A stretch of DNA of 64,000 nt from Bordetella ansorpii (GTDB taxonomy: Bacteria > Pseudomonadota > Gammaproteobacteria > Burkholderiales > Burkholderiaceae_B), in the NCBI RefSeq assembly GCF_900078315.1, contig NZ_FKBS01000014.1:680802-744801 (forward strand), given 5' to 3'. A program made the translations under genes and the position numbers. Every line of letters begins with the position of its first letter. Positions within the stretch are counted from its first letter, which is position 1. Of the stretch, positions 16,891 through 27,852 are shown piece after piece. The notes under the pieces were generated by a model that was given only the letters and a program-made list of their open reading frames with translations, searched no databases and had not been told where the DNA came from.

Positions 16891-18126
16891 TCAGCCGGAT
16901 CGGGTGCGCCGGAATTCCAGCGCCGCATGGGTGGCCAGGCCCGCGGCCAGTCCCCAGAACGCCGATCCGATTCCCCAGAAGCTGGCGCCCGACGCGGTGG
17001 CCAGCAGCGTGACCAGCGCGGCCTCGCGGCGCTGCGGATTGGCCATGGCCGAGGCCATGCCGCCCATGATGGGCCCCAACAGCGCCAGGCCCGCCAGCGC
17101 CGCGATCAACGCGGGCGGCAAGGCCTGGAAGAACACCGCCACGGCGCCCGCCACGATGCTCAGCAGCACGTACGACACGCCATAGGTGGCGGCGGCCACA
17201 TAGCGCCTGGCCGGATCGGCATGTGCTTCCGGCCCCGCGCAGATGGCGGCGATGATGGCGCCCAGCGTGACACTGTGCGCGCCGAACGGCGCGGACAGCA
17301 ACCCCAACAGCCCCGTGGCCGCGACCAGCCGCGATGCGGGCGGCCGGTAGCCCGCGGCCTGCAGGATCGCCAGGCCGGGAAGATTCTGCGAAGCCATCGC
17401 CACCACGAACAGCGGCACGCCCAGGCTGATGGCCGCCTGCAGCGTGAAGGCCGGTGTGGTCCACACGAATTCGGTCAGGCTCCAGGCCACGCCATCGAGA
17501 TGCACCAGGCCCGTGGCGGCCGCCACGATCAGGCCCACGGCCAGCACCGCCAGCACGGCGTAGCGCGGCACCCAGCGCTTGCCCAGCAGATAGGCCGCGC
17601 ACATGGCCAGCACCAGCGCGGGCTGCGCCCCGATGCTGCGGAAAATGCCCATGCCGAAGTTCAGCAGCACGCCGGCCAGCATGGCGCCCGCGATTTCGGC
17701 GGGAATGCGCCGGACGATGGGATCGATCCAGCCGAACACGCCGCACAGCAGCGTCAGCGCTGCCGCCAGCACGAAGGCGCCGATGGCCTGGTCGAACGGC
17801 ACACCGACCAGGCTGGTGATCAGCAAGGCCGCGCCGGGCGTGGACCAGGCCATGACCACGGGCACGCGGCTGCGCAGGCTGATGACGGCGCCGCCCAGGC
17901 CCAGCGCCAGGCAGATCGACCCAAGCCAGGAACCGATGTGAACCGCGTCCAGGCCGCCCGCGTGGCCCGCCTGCACCATCAGCACGGCGGTGCCGCCGAA
18001 GCTGACCAGCACGGCGACCAGGCCGGCCACGATGGCGGACAGGGAGAGGTCGTTGGTACGGGAGGGGGGCGGGGCGACGGCGGACGGCGCCCCGGCATCG
18101 CGATAGGCGTTGCCGTCCGGACTCAT
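16891..18126 (-). CDS. benE: BenE-family benzoate/H+ symporter
   Basis: A 411-residue inner-membrane protein with about eleven to twelve predicted helices. It matches the BenE family: MAWSTPGAALL, IGAFVLAAALTLLCGVFGW, IPAEIAGAMLAGVLLNFG, GAHSVTLGAIIAAICAGPEAHADPARRYVAA, and ATASGASFWGIGSAFWGL near the end. BenE proteins import benzoate, but no benzoate-degrading genes are nearby, so the natural substrate may differ. The stop lies 5 bp from that of the MOSC-like gene on the opposite strand. Confidence 0.88.
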   Translation of the reverse strand: MSPDGNAYRDAGAPSAVAPPPSRTNDLSLSAIVAGLVAVLVSFGGTAVLMVQAGHAGGLDAVHIGSWLGSICLALGLGGAVISLRSRVPVVMAWSTPGAALLITSLVGVPFDQAIGAFVLAAALTLLCGVFGWIDPIVRRIPAEIAGAMLAGVLLNFGMGIFRSIGAQPALVLAMCAAYLLGKRWVPRYAVLAVLAVGLIVAAATGLVHLDGVAWSLTEFVWTTPAFTLQAAISLGVPLFVVAMASQNLPGLAILQAAGYRPPASRLVAATGLLGLLSAPFGAHSVTLGAIIAAICAGPEAHADPARRYVAAATYGVSYVLLSIVAGAVAVFFQALPPALIAALAGLALLGPIMGGMASAMANPQRREAALVTLLATASGASFWGIGSAFWGLAAGLATHAALEFRRTRSG

Positions 18127-18169
18127 CGGTCGGCTCCTGCCCGCGCGCGGTGGGAAGGCGGTGCGGCGA

Positions 18170-19648
<1,479 letters not shown>

Positions 19649-19670
19649 GGATGAGAATATACTTCCGCCC

Positions 19671-20993
19671 ATGTTCAGCTTCTTCAAGAAAAAGCCCCCC
19701 GCGACGCCCGAGCCGCAGCGGCCGGAGGCCTCCCCGCCGGTCGAAGACCGCGCTGCGCCGCCGGTGGCCGTCCCTGTGCCGGTTCCCGATGCTGCGCCCG
19801 ACGAGCCCGCCGCGCGTCCCGGGACGCCCGTGGCTGCCGCTGCCGTCTCTACGGCCTTGCCCGCCGAGACGATCGCGCCCGCCGCAGCACCGGCGCCCAC
19901 GGCCATTCCCGTGCCTGCCGCTGCCGCGCCCGTGGCGTCTTCCGCTGCCGCACCCGTAGAAACGTCTGCCGCCGCCGCGGTCCCGCTGGCCGCGCCGCCC
20001 GCACCCGCCGCGCCGGCGGCCCCCCCTGCGGCCATCGTTCCCGCCGCGCCGCCGGCTCCCGCCACCGAACCCCCGGTGCGCAAGGCCTCGTGGCTCAGCC
20101 GCCTGAAGCAGGGCCTGTCGCGTACCGGCCAGAGCCTGGGCGGGCTGTTCGTCGGGGTCAAGGTCGACGAGAACCTTTTCGATGAGCTGGAATCGGCCCT
20201 CATCATGGCCGATGCCGGCATCGAGGCCACCGAGACCCTGATCACCGCGCTGCGCGCACGTGTGAAGAAGCAGCGCATCGAAGACCCGGCCCAGGTCAAG
20301 GCCGCGCTGCGCGAGTTGCTGACCGATCACCTGCGCCCGCTGGAACGCAACTTCGACGTCGACAAGGCCAAGCCCCTGGTGGTGATGATCGCGGGCGTCA
20401 ACGGCGCGGGCAAGACCACCTCCATCGGCAAGCTGGCGCATACCTTCCAGCGCCAGGGCGCCAGCGTGCTGCTGGCCGCCGGCGACACCTTCCGCGCCGC
20501 CGCGCGCGAGCAACTGGTGGAGTGGGGCAGCCGCAACAACGTGCAGGTCATCGCGCAGGATGGCGGCGATCCCGCCGCCGTGTCGTTCGACGCGGTCAAT
20601 GCCGGCCGCGCGCGCGGCGTGGGCGTGGTCATGATCGATACCGCGGGCCGCTTGCCGACCCAGTTGCACCTGATGGAAGAGCTGAAGAAGATCCGCCGCG
20701 TCATCGGCAAGGCCGACGCCACCGCGCCGCACGAAGTGCTGCTGGTGGTCGACGGCAACACCGGCCAGAACGCGCTGGCGCAGATCCGCGCCTTCGACGC
20801 CGCCATCAACCTCACCGGCCTGGTCGTGACCAAGCTGGACGGCACCGCCAAGGGCGGCACGCTGGCCGCCGTGGCCGCGGGCAGCCAGGGCGTGCGTCCG
20901 ATTCCGGTCTACTGGATCGGCGTGGGCGAAGGCATGGAAGACCTGCAGCCGTTCGTCGCATCGGAGTTCGCGGGAGCCTTGCTGGCGGATTGA
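19671..20993 (+). CDS. ftsY: Signal recognition particle receptor FtsY
   Basis: A 440-residue SRP receptor GTPase. An N-terminal MFSFFKKK is followed by a low-complexity Ala/Pro region (residues about 10-135) in place of the acidic A domain of E. coli. The NG domain follows: [31 protein letters not shown] (G1, about residue 242), [33 protein letters not shown] and the C-terminal [13 protein letters not shown]. It docks the SRP-ribosome complex at the inner membrane. ATG 19671 is preferred; an in-frame ATG at 19647 overlaps the rsmD start. Confidence 0.96.
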   Translation: MFSFFKKKPPATPEPQRPEASPPVEDRAAPPVAVPVPVPDAAPDEPAARPGTPVAAAAVSTALPAETIAPAAAPAPTAIPVPAAAAPVASSAAAPVETSAAAAVPLAAPPAPAAPAAPPAAIVPAAPPAPATEPPVRKASWLSRLKQGLSRTGQSLGGLFVGVKVDENLFDELESALIMADAGIEATETLITALRARVKKQRIEDPAQVKAALRELLTDHLRPLERNFDVDKAKPLVVMIAGVNGAGKTTSIGKLAHTFQRQGASVLLAAGDTFRAAAREQLVEWGSRNNVQVIAQDGGDPAAVSFDAVNAGRARGVGVVMIDTAGRLPTQLHLMEELKKIRRVIGKADATAPHEVLLVVDGNTGQNALAQIRAFDAAINLTGLVVTKLDGTAKGGTLAAVAAGSQGVRPIPVYWIGVGEGMEDLQPFVASEFAGALLAD

Positions 20994-21086
20994 TTCCGCT
21001 ATCCCGGGATGCTCTTGCCGGCGGCGGGATTCACCGCGTGCGGTGTCCTGCAATGGTGAGGCCCCGCCCGGCAACGCAGCAAGACA

Positions 21087-21110
21087 AAAGGCGCCGTCAC
21101 GGGCGCCTTT
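21087..21110. terminator. Bidirectional hairpin between convergent ftsY and CYTH-CHAD gene
   Basis: AAAGGCGCC pairs with GGCGCCTTT around a six-base loop. The A and T tails would give a short U run on either strand, and the element lies between two convergent genes. The U runs are only three bases long, so termination may be weak. Confidence 0.55.
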
Positions 21111-21159
21111 GTCATGTCCAACCGGGGATTTCAGCGGCGCGCTGATGCGCCGCCTGGCA

Positions 21160-22905
21160 TCACTTCCAGAATGCCTTTGCTTGCGCCAATTGATCGAACG
21201 CGCGTTGCGCCTCGACGGAGATCGCATCCAGGCGCGCGCCGATCCAGCCCAGCGCGAACCAGGCCTGCGGGTGCTCGCCCACACAGTTTTCGTAGTGCTC
21301 GCGCGCGACGGCCAGATCGTTGAACTCGCCCAGCAATTCCTGCACCAGCGCCAGTTGCTTGCGATAGCCCTGCAGGCGCGCGGCGGGCAGCAGCGATTCG
21401 GAGAAGGACAGGCCGTAGCGCAGGCGCTTGGCACGCTTGCGCAGGTCGTGGCGAGCCTCGATTTCCAGCGTGGTGAAGCGCTTCCCTTCGGCCACCACTT
21501 TCTTGTGCCAGCGATGCAGGCGGCCGGCCAACAGGTCGTGCAGCGGAGGCGGGGCTTCCGGCGGCTCGGGCTGGCGCAGCGGAATGATGGTGGGGATGAT
21601 GGGCGCGGAAGGCTCATCGGCCGGGTGCGCCGCCGTGGCGCCGTCAGCCGGGGCCGCCTGCGCGGCGGCATTGCCTTCAGCCGAAGCGGCCGCAGGCGCG
21701 CCCGTCGCACTGTCGGCGGGAACCGCCGTCGTGGCCAGCGCCGATTGCACCAGCGGCATCGCCGGCACGGCGGGCAGGGGCGCGGGACGGACGTCCAGGC
21801 TCCATTCCAGCATGTCCAGCAGCCAGCCCTGGAAGGCGCGGCCCGAGGCGATGGCGGACGAGTCTTCGTCGGGCGCGGCGGGCTTGTGCGGGATCACCGG
21901 CATGCCGGCGCGCTGCAGCATCGGGGCGACGGTTTCGTCCAGCACGTCCTGGTCGCGGTTGGCGCCGAAGGCCGCGAAGTGGATGCGCACGCCGTCCAGC
22001 AGCGCGTCAGGGATGGGAGCGGTCCAGCCGTCGAACAGGCGCCAGGCGGAGCGCAGGCGGCGCACGCCCACGCGCAACTGGTGCACGTGTTCCGAATGGC
22101 CGGCCTGGTACACGCCAGCCGTATCCACTTCGGCCAGCATCGCGGCGTTGTGGATGACCTGTTCCAGGCACTCGGCGGCGATGACGCCCAGGGCCTTGGG
22201 CGCGTCCATGTCTGCGGTCAGCTTGATGCCGTTGGCGCCGCGCGTGCCCCAGAAGCCGGCGATCAGCTTGCGGCGGGCCTCGGCGGTGGCTTCGGTGCCG
22301 TCTTCCGGTTTGTCGGCCAGGCGCACGGCCAGCGCGGCGAGCGCGTCGCCGCGCTGCGACTTGCTGCGCGTATCAAGGATCAGGCCGTGGCGTTGCTGCC
22401 AGGTGCGCGCCACCGCGAAGATCGCGGCGGTGCGGCCGGACAGCAGTTCGAATTCGACTTCGGAGATCGGCAGTTCCAGGTCGCCGGCGCGAATGATGCC
22501 GGTGTCGTAGGCGATCTCGACCGAGCCGAAGCGGCTGCGCACCTTGCACAGCACGCGCTGCACGTCGGTTTCGTAGCGCAGCCCGAGTTCGCCGCGCAGG
22601 CCGGCCAGCGCTTCTTCGACGGGCGTGCCGGCATAGACCGACAGGTCGAGCACGGGACCGGGGCGGGGATGATTCAGTTCCATGCGCGTGATGGCATCCG
22701 CGCCGGGCATCTTCAGCGTCTGGATCCAGTCGCTGCCTTCGCGGCGCAGCCGCAGGGCGATGCGGGCGCGGGCCAGTTCACGTTCGGGGGTGTCGAAATA
22801 CAGGGCGTGCAGTCGCACGCGCGCAGCGGAGCGCTTGCGCAGTTCCTGTTGGATGGCGGCGCCGGCGGTCGGCGGAACGTGCAACTTCAATTCTTGTTCT
22901 GACAT
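21160..22905 (-). CDS. CYTH and CHAD domain protein (polyphosphate/triphosphate related)
   Basis: A 581-residue protein. The CYTH domain (about residues 1-200) begins with the ExExK signature E3-Q4-E5-L6-K7 and has the charged tunnel strands RIALRLRREGSDWIQTLK and RYETDVQRVLCKVR. The CHAD domain follows, with helical HxxRV/RRLRS blocks HQLRVGVRRLRSAWRLF and, near the end, RHDLRKRAKRLRYGLSF. CYTH enzymes hydrolyse triphosphate groups (YgiF-like triphosphatase), and CHAD domains bind polyphosphate. The CHAD domain is split by an Ala/Pro-rich insert of about 75 residues (roughly 405-480). The Met at 22905 puts the ExExK motif at the N-terminus. Confidence 0.9.
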   Translation of the reverse strand: MSEQELKLHVPPTAGAAIQQELRKRSAARVRLHALYFDTPERELARARIALRLRREGSDWIQTLKMPGADAITRMELNHPRPGPVLDLSVYAGTPVEEALAGLRGELGLRYETDVQRVLCKVRSRFGSVEIAYDTGIIRAGDLELPISEVEFELLSGRTAAIFAVARTWQQRHGLILDTRSKSQRGDALAALAVRLADKPEDGTEATAEARRKLIAGFWGTRGANGIKLTADMDAPKALGVIAAECLEQVIHNAAMLAEVDTAGVYQAGHSEHVHQLRVGVRRLRSAWRLFDGWTAPIPDALLDGVRIHFAAFGANRDQDVLDETVAPMLQRAGMPVIPHKPAAPDEDSSAIASGRAFQGWLLDMLEWSLDVRPAPLPAVPAMPLVQSALATTAVPADSATGAPAAASAEGNAAAQAAPADGATAAHPADEPSAPIIPTIIPLRQPEPPEAPPPLHDLLAGRLHRWHKKVVAEGKRFTTLEIEARHDLRKRAKRLRYGLSFSESLLPAARLQGYRKQLALVQELLGEFNDLAVAREHYENCVGEHPQAWFALGWIGARLDAISVEAQRAFDQLAQAKAFWK

Positions 22906-22959
22906 GACCCTTGTACGGCGAGAACGGAAAGGCAACCATCTTATAGATAAGAGGCCGAA

Positions 22960-22992
22960 TTTTGATGACGAGTCATTTTTTGGTCATCAAAA
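22960..22992. repeat. Inverted repeat upstream of the CYTH-CHAD gene
   Basis: Perfect 10-bp arms TTTTGATGAC and GTCATCAAAA flank a 13-bp spacer, in an AT-rich gap of 194 bp between the IclR gene stop and the CYTH-CHAD start. It could be an operator for the downstream gene or a weak terminator for the IclR gene. No T run directly follows the arms on the minus strand, which favours an operator. Confidence 0.6.
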
Positions 22993-23099
22993 ATGCGGAG
23001 TAACGGTGCATATCAGGCATGCTGCACCGCAAAAAAAGATATTAAACCAGCGAAAGACGCAGATTCGCGAAAGATACGCGCTGTTTCCGCTGCGATACG

Positions 23100-23924
23100 T
23101 CAGACGCGATAGCCCAACTTGCGAGAGATTTCGTGCGCGCAGGCCAGCAAGGGCTTGGCGATCGCGCCGTCCCAGGCCGTGTCGAACAGGCCGTTGGGGC
23201 CCAATGCGGTCAGGGCCAGCACGATCGCGCCGGTGTGGTCGAACACCGGCACCGACAAGGCATCCACGCCGGGCAGCGGATTGCCCAGCGCGCGGGCCAT
23301 GCCGTGCACGCGCACGTCGGCCAGCACGGTGTCCAGGTGTTCGACGGGGCCGGTCTTGCGGGCGCCGGCCAGCGTGGCGATGACGGCGGCGTCGCCTTCC
23401 TCGCGGGCAATGTAGTGCTCGGCCACCTTGCGCGGCAGCCAGGCCGCGAACACCAGCCCCGTGGCCGTGTGCAGCATGGACATCACCGTGCCCTTGCGCA
23501 TGTTCACATGCACCGGATAGCTGGCTTCGGCGATGTGGATCATGGTGGGCCCGTGCGAGCCCAGCACGGCCACGCCCAGCGTATGGCCGATCTCGGCCTG
23601 CAGCAGCGCCAGTTCGGGCAGCGCCACGCGCACCGGATCCAGCCGCTGCAGGCTGACCAGCCCCATCTGCAGGGCGAAGGGACCCAGTTCGTACTGGCCC
23701 GTGGCCGCATCCTGCTGCACCAGGCCGACCCGCGTGAAGCTGACCAGATAGGGGTGGGCCTTGGCCGAGGTCATGCCGGCGGCGGCGGCCAGGTCGCGCA
23801 GCGTCAGCGGGCGCGCGGCGTCGACCAGGGCGGCCAGCAGGGGAAAGCCGACCTCGACCGACTGGATGCTGCGGCGGCCGTCGTTGGCGGGCGCCGAAGG
23901 GGTGGCCGTCTTGCTGGCGGGCAT
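23100..23924 (-). CDS. IclR-family transcriptional regulator
   Basis: A 274-residue regulator. The N-terminal winged helix reads [53 protein letters not shown], matching IclR HTH domains. The C-terminal effector domain has [19 protein letters not shown] and the late [19 protein letters not shown]. The start at ATG 23924 excludes an upstream Arg-rich shadow extension. It is divergent from ribBX across a 131-bp gap. The target is unknown; the inverted repeat beyond its stop is one candidate site. Confidence 0.92.
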   Translation of the reverse strand: MPASKTATPSAPANDGRRSIQSVEVGFPLLAALVDAARPLTLRDLAAAAGMTSAKAHPYLVSFTRVGLVQQDAATGQYELGPFALQMGLVSLQRLDPVRVALPELALLQAEIGHTLGVAVLGSHGPTMIHIAEASYPVHVNMRKGTVMSMLHTATGLVFAAWLPRKVAEHYIAREEGDAAVIATLAGARKTGPVEHLDTVLADVRVHGMARALGNPLPGVDALSVPVFDHTGAIVLALTALGPNGLFDTAWDGAIAKPLLACAHEISRKLGYRV

Positions 23925-24055
23925 GGGGCGTGAGGTCCTGGGTTCGATGAAAATAATCGGGGGCGGGTTCAGCGCGCAGTGTACGCCGGCATTGCCGCGC
24001 CAGGGGCGGTAAAATGCCCACTTTCCCCGCCTGCAGCAGTCTGCTGCCTTCCCCA

Positions 24056-25240
24056 ATGTCAGCCCAGATTTCCCCTGTCGCGTCCGGCGTCGAACCGGAA
24101 GCCTTCGACATCGCACCGGTGCCAGAGATCATCGCCGAGCTGCGCGCCGGCCGCATCGTCATCCTGGTCGACGAGGAAGACCGCGAGAACGAAGGCGACC
24201 TGGTCATGGCCGCCGAATTCGTCACGCCCGAGGCCATCAACTTCATGGTCACGCACGGGCGTGGGCTGGTCTGCCTGACGCTGACCGAAGCGCGCTGCCG
24301 GCAGCTCGAACTGCCGCTGATGGCCAGCCGCAACGGCACGCGCTACGGCACCAACTTCACGCAGTCCATCGAGGCCGCCGAAGGCGTCGAAACCGGCATC
24401 TCGGCCGCCGACCGCGCCCGCACCATCCAGGTCGCCGTGGCGCGCGACGCCAAGCCGTCCGACCTGGTGCAGCCCGGCCACATCTTCCCGGTGCGCGCAG
24501 TCCCCGGCGGCGTGCTGGTGCGCGCGGGCCACACCGAAGCCGGCTGCGATCTCACCGACATGGCCGGCCTGACGCCCGCCGCCGTCATCTGCGAGATCCT
24601 GAAGCCCGACGGCACCATGGCCCGCCTGCCCGACCTGGCCGTGTTCGCCCGCGAACATGGCCTGAAGATCGGCACCATCGCCGACCTCATCCAGTACCGC
24701 AGCGAGCACGAGTCCATCATCCAGCGCGTGGGCGAACGCCGGATGCGCACGCCGTGGGGCGAGTTCCACAGCATCGCCTATCGCGACGACGCCACCGGCT
24801 CGCCGCACATCGCGCTGGTGCACGGCACGATCGACCCCGAACGCGAAACGCTGGTGCGCGTGCACGAGCCGGCCTCGCTGCTCGACGTGCTCGACACGGG
24901 CTCCAGCCCGCACAGCTGGTCGGTCGGCCAGGCGCTACGCGCCATCGCTGCTTCGCCCGCTGGCGTGCTGATCCTGATGAATTGCCAGTCTTCCACCGAG
25001 CACCTTTTTGGCCAGGTCGACGCCTGGGCGGGTTCCGGCGCGGCCAGCGCCGGCGCCGCTCAGAACGCCGACCGCTTCGGTTTGCGCACCTACGGCATCG
25101 GCGCGCAGATCCTGCGCGACCTGCACGTGGGCCAGATGCGGCTGTTGGCCAAGCCGCGCAAGATGCCCAGCATGGCAGGGTTTGCCCTGACCATTACGGG
25201 TTACGATTGCGCTCCCCCTGATTCTCCCGCCACCACCTGA
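24056..25240 (+). CDS. ribB: RibBX: DHBP synthase fused to a degenerate GTP cyclohydrolase II domain
   Basis: A 394-residue riboflavin-pathway protein. The N-terminal RibB domain is intact: [32 protein letters not shown]-like segment, [38 protein letters not shown]. It should convert ribulose 5-phosphate to dihydroxybutanone phosphate. The C-terminal RibA-like half lacks the three zinc Cys residues (the VRVHSEC ... RCDC stretch is replaced by [16 protein letters not shown]) and the catalytic Arg/Glu region is also changed. GCH II activity is therefore probably absent, and a separate ribA is expected elsewhere. This type has been described in proteobacteria as RibBX. It precedes ribH by 11 bp. 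Confidence 0.92.
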   Translation: MSAQISPVASGVEPEAFDIAPVPEIIAELRAGRIVILVDEEDRENEGDLVMAAEFVTPEAINFMVTHGRGLVCLTLTEARCRQLELPLMASRNGTRYGTNFTQSIEAAEGVETGISAADRARTIQVAVARDAKPSDLVQPGHIFPVRAVPGGVLVRAGHTEAGCDLTDMAGLTPAAVICEILKPDGTMARLPDLAVFAREHGLKIGTIADLIQYRSEHESIIQRVGERRMRTPWGEFHSIAYRDDATGSPHIALVHGTIDPERETLVRVHEPASLLDVLDTGSSPHSWSVGQALRAIAASPAGVLILMNCQSSTEHLFGQVDAWAGSGAASAGAAQNADRFGLRTYGIGAQILRDLHVGQMRLLAKPRKMPSMAGFALTITGYDCAPPDSPATT

Positions 25241-25251
25241 AAGGCAGATTC

Positions 25252-25773
25252 ATGAATCCCTACATCCTGACCCCCGACCTGAACGGCGAAGGGCTGCACA
25301 TCGGCATCGTGCGTGCCCGTTTCAACGAAGAGATCGGCCAGGCCGAGTTGCAGGCCTGCCTGGAAGAGCTGGCCAACCTGGGCGTGGACGAGCGCGACGT
25401 CATGGTCGCCACCGTGCCGGGCGCGCTGGAACTGGGCGTTGCCCTGTCCCACATGGCCGAGAGTTTCGAATTCGACGCGTTGATCGCCCTGGGCGCGGTC
25501 ATTCGCGGCGAAACCTATCACTTTGAAGTGGTCAGCAACGAAATGGCCACCGCAATTTCCCGCATCTCCCTCGAAACCGGCATTCCGGTCGCCAATGGCG
25601 TGCTCACCGTCGACACCGACGAGCAAGCCCAGGCGCGTGCCGCCGGCAAGGGCCGCGACTGCGCCCAGGTGGCCGTGGAAATGGCCAATCTGGTGGCCGC
25701 GCTCGAGCCCGAGGAAGATGACGACGAGGACGAAGATTTTGACGACGACGAACAAGACGACGACGGCCGCTGA
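25252..25773 (+). CDS. ribH: 6,7-dimethyl-8-ribityllumazine synthase
   Basis: A 173-residue lumazine synthase, which condenses dihydroxybutanone phosphate with the ribitylamino-pyrimidine in riboflavin synthesis. Motifs are [44 protein letters not shown] and the [18 protein letters not shown] strand. The last ~22 residues form an acidic Asp/Glu tail, [20 protein letters not shown], which is beyond the usual fold. The DNA that encodes this tail also encodes the start of nusB in another frame. Confidence 0.96.
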   Translation: MNPYILTPDLNGEGLHIGIVRARFNEEIGQAELQACLEELANLGVDERDVMVATVPGALELGVALSHMAESFEFDALIALGAVIRGETYHFEVVSNEMATAISRISLETGIPVANGVLTVDTDEQAQARAAGKGRDCAQVAVEMANLVAALEPEEDDDEDEDFDDDEQDDDGR

Positions 25774-26257
25774 TCCCAGCGCCGTCCAGGCCCGCGCCAA
25801 CGCGCGCAGTGCGCGCCGCCGTGCCCGCGAATTCGCGTTGCAGGGCGTCTACGCCTGGCTGCTGCGTGGTGGCGAAGGCACGCAGGATGCCGGCGAGATC
25901 GATGCCCACCTGCGCGATGCCGAGGATTTCTCCGAGGCCGACGCGCAGTGGTTCAAGACCTTGCTGCATGGCGTGTTGCGCGAGGCGCCCACCCTGCGTG
26001 AGCGCTTCACGCCCTATGTCGACCGCCCGCTGGCCGAGCTGTCGCCGGTCGAGCACGGCATCCTGCTGATCGGCAGCTACGAGCTGGTGCATCACGTCGA
26101 GGTGCCGTACAAGGTCGCCATCAACGAGGCGGTCGAATTGGCCAAATCGTTCGGCGGCACCGACGGCTTCAAGTTCGTCAACGGCGTGCTCGACAAGCTG
26201 GCCGCCGACGTGCGCTCGGCCGAGGTCCTGGCCGCGCAGCAGCGCCGCGCGTCGTAA
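25718..26257 (+). CDS. nusB: Transcription antitermination factor NusB
   Basis: A 179-residue NusB if the ATG at 25718 is used; a TTG at 25739 (172 residues) has a better-spaced GAGG at 25726-25729. Either start lies inside ribH. The N-terminus is Thr/Lys-rich ([11 protein letters not shown]), then comes the helical NusB core [57 protein letters not shown] and [32 protein letters not shown]. NusB with NusE binds boxA RNA for rRNA antitermination. ribH and nusB are commonly adjacent, and here they overlap by 56 bp. Confidence 0.93.
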   Translation: MTTRTKILTTTNKTTTAADPSAVQARANARSARRRAREFALQGVYAWLLRGGEGTQDAGEIDAHLRDAEDFSEADAQWFKTLLHGVLREAPTLRERFTPYVDRPLAELSPVEHGILLIGSYELVHHVEVPYKVAINEAVELAKSFGGTDGFKFVNGVLDKLAADVRSAEVLAAQQRRAS

Positions 26258-26288
26258 ACCCCTCGGACGGTCCGCTTCCCACGACGCC

Positions 26289-27263
26289 ATGCCGTCCGAG
26301 TTCGAACTCATCGCCCGCTACTTCAACAGGCCGGTCGCAGCCGGCCTGCTTGGCGTGGGCGACGACTGCGCCTTGTTCCCGGTGCCGGCCGGCCATCACG
26401 TGGCCACCAGCACCGACCTGCTGGTCGAAGGGCGCCATTTCTATCCCGATGTCGATCCGCAGGCATTGGGCCACAAGTCGCTGGCCGTCAATCTGTCGGA
26501 TCTTGCCGCCATGGGCGCGCGCCCGCTGGGCTGCGTGCTGGGCCTGGCCATGCCGCGCGCCGACGACGCCTGGCTGGCGCCGTTCTCGCAAGGCTGGCAT
26601 GCCCTGGGCGATGCCTGGCGGTGCCCGCTGATCGGCGGTGACACCACCGGCAGCAAGCTGGGCCTGACCATCAGCGTCACCGTGTTCGGCGCGGTGCAGC
26701 CGGGCCACGCGCTGCGGCGCGATGCGGCCCGACCCGGCGACGACATCTGGGTGTCCGGCGAACTGGGCGCGGCCGACGTGGCGTACCGCCTGCTCGATGG
26801 CCAGTTGCCAGCCGACCCGCAGCGCCTGGCCGCCACGCGCCGTGCGCTCGAATGGCCTCAGCCGCGTGTCGGCCTGGGCCTGGCCCTGGCGGGCCTGGCG
26901 CACGCGGCGGTCGACATCTCCGATGGGCTGCTGCAAGACCTGGGCCATATCCTGGCCGCCAGCCGCGCAGGCGCGGAATTGCGCTACGCCGACCTGCCCG
27001 TGGCCGCTTCGCTCGATGGCCTGGACGAGGCCGTGCGCCGCCGGGCCGTATTGGGCGGCGGCGACGTCTATGAACTCTGCTTCACCGCCTCGGCGGGTGA
27101 TCGCACCCGTATCGAGCAAGCCGCGGCGCAGGCTGGCGTGCGCGTCACGCGTATCGGCAGCGTGCGTGCCGAGCCGGGCCTGGTGGTGAGGGATGCCGCC
27201 GGCCAGGCCTTGGCCGATCTGCCTGCGGGCTTCGACCATTTCCCCACGGCCGCGCAGCCCTGA
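26289..27263 (+). CDS. thiL: Thiamine-monophosphate kinase
   Basis: A 324-residue ATP-dependent kinase making thiamine diphosphate. It starts with the family-typical SEFELIARYF and shows the Mg/ATP-binding GDDCALFP, TDLLVEGRHF, HKSLAVNLSDLAAMGARP, IGGDTTGS, and the late HAAVDISDGLLQDLGHIL and GGGDVYELCFT motifs. It belongs to the nusB-thiL-pgpA-pncC string, 31 bp after nusB. Confidence 0.95.
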   Translation: MPSEFELIARYFNRPVAAGLLGVGDDCALFPVPAGHHVATSTDLLVEGRHFYPDVDPQALGHKSLAVNLSDLAAMGARPLGCVLGLAMPRADDAWLAPFSQGWHALGDAWRCPLIGGDTTGSKLGLTISVTVFGAVQPGHALRRDAARPGDDIWVSGELGAADVAYRLLDGQLPADPQRLAATRRALEWPQPRVGLGLALAGLAHAAVDISDGLLQDLGHILAASRAGAELRYADLPVAASLDGLDEAVRRRAVLGGGDVYELCFTASAGDRTRIEQAAAQAGVRVTRIGSVRAEPGLVVRDAAGQALADLPAGFDHFPTAAQP

Positions 27264-27312
27264 TGCGCCGCGCGGCCGCCGCTCTTCGCAACCACCAAAG
27301 GCGCCGCGCCTC

Positions 27313-27852
27313 ATGATCGATCCCGTCCACGACCCAGACCGCTCCATGCGCGCGCGCGCCCGCGTGGCCTTTCCCAGTTGGCGCTGGGTGCGGTCCGATC
27401 CGGGCCGGTTGATGGTGTTCGGTTTCGGCAGCGGCCTGCTGCGGCCGGGCTCGGGCACCTGGGGCACGTTGCTGGCCTGGCCCATCTGGGCGCTGGCGGC
27501 GCCGATGGCGCCCGACCTGGCCCTGGGCATATTCCTTGCTATTGCATTTGCGTATGGCTGCTGGGCGTGCACGCGCGTGGGGCACGAACTGGGGGTCGAC
27601 GATCACGTCGGCATGGTCTGGGACGAGATGGTCGCGTTCTGGCTGGTGCTGTGGCTGACGCCCCAGACGCTGGCCGCGCAGGCGATGGCTTTCGTGCTGT
27701 TCCGCTTCTTCGACACCGTCAAGCCGCCGCCGATCCGCTATTTCGATCAGCACATGAAGGGCGGTTTCGGCGTGATGTGGGACGACATCGTCGCGGCAGC
27801 CTACACTTTGCTGGTCTTGGCGATTGCCGTACGCACAGGAGTCATAGGATGA
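27313..27852 (+). CDS. pgpA: Phosphatidylglycerophosphatase A
   Basis: A 179-residue inner-membrane lipid phosphatase that makes phosphatidylglycerol. Motifs are FGFGSGLLRPGSGTWGTL near the N-terminus, DDHVGMVWDEMVAFWLVL in the middle, and the FDTVKPPPIRYFDQHMKGGFGVMWDDIVAA loop. Several hydrophobic segments alternate with these. The start at 27313 is the first plausible ATG after thiL; an internal Met at 27346 is an alternative. Its stop overlaps the pncC ATG. Confidence 0.94.
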   Translation: MIDPVHDPDRSMRARARVAFPSWRWVRSDPGRLMVFGFGSGLLRPGSGTWGTLLAWPIWALAAPMAPDLALGIFLAIAFAYGCWACTRVGHELGVDDHVGMVWDEMVAFWLVLWLTPQTLAAQAMAFVLFRFFDTVKPPPIRYFDQHMKGGFGVMWDDIVAAAYTLLVLAIAVRTGVIG

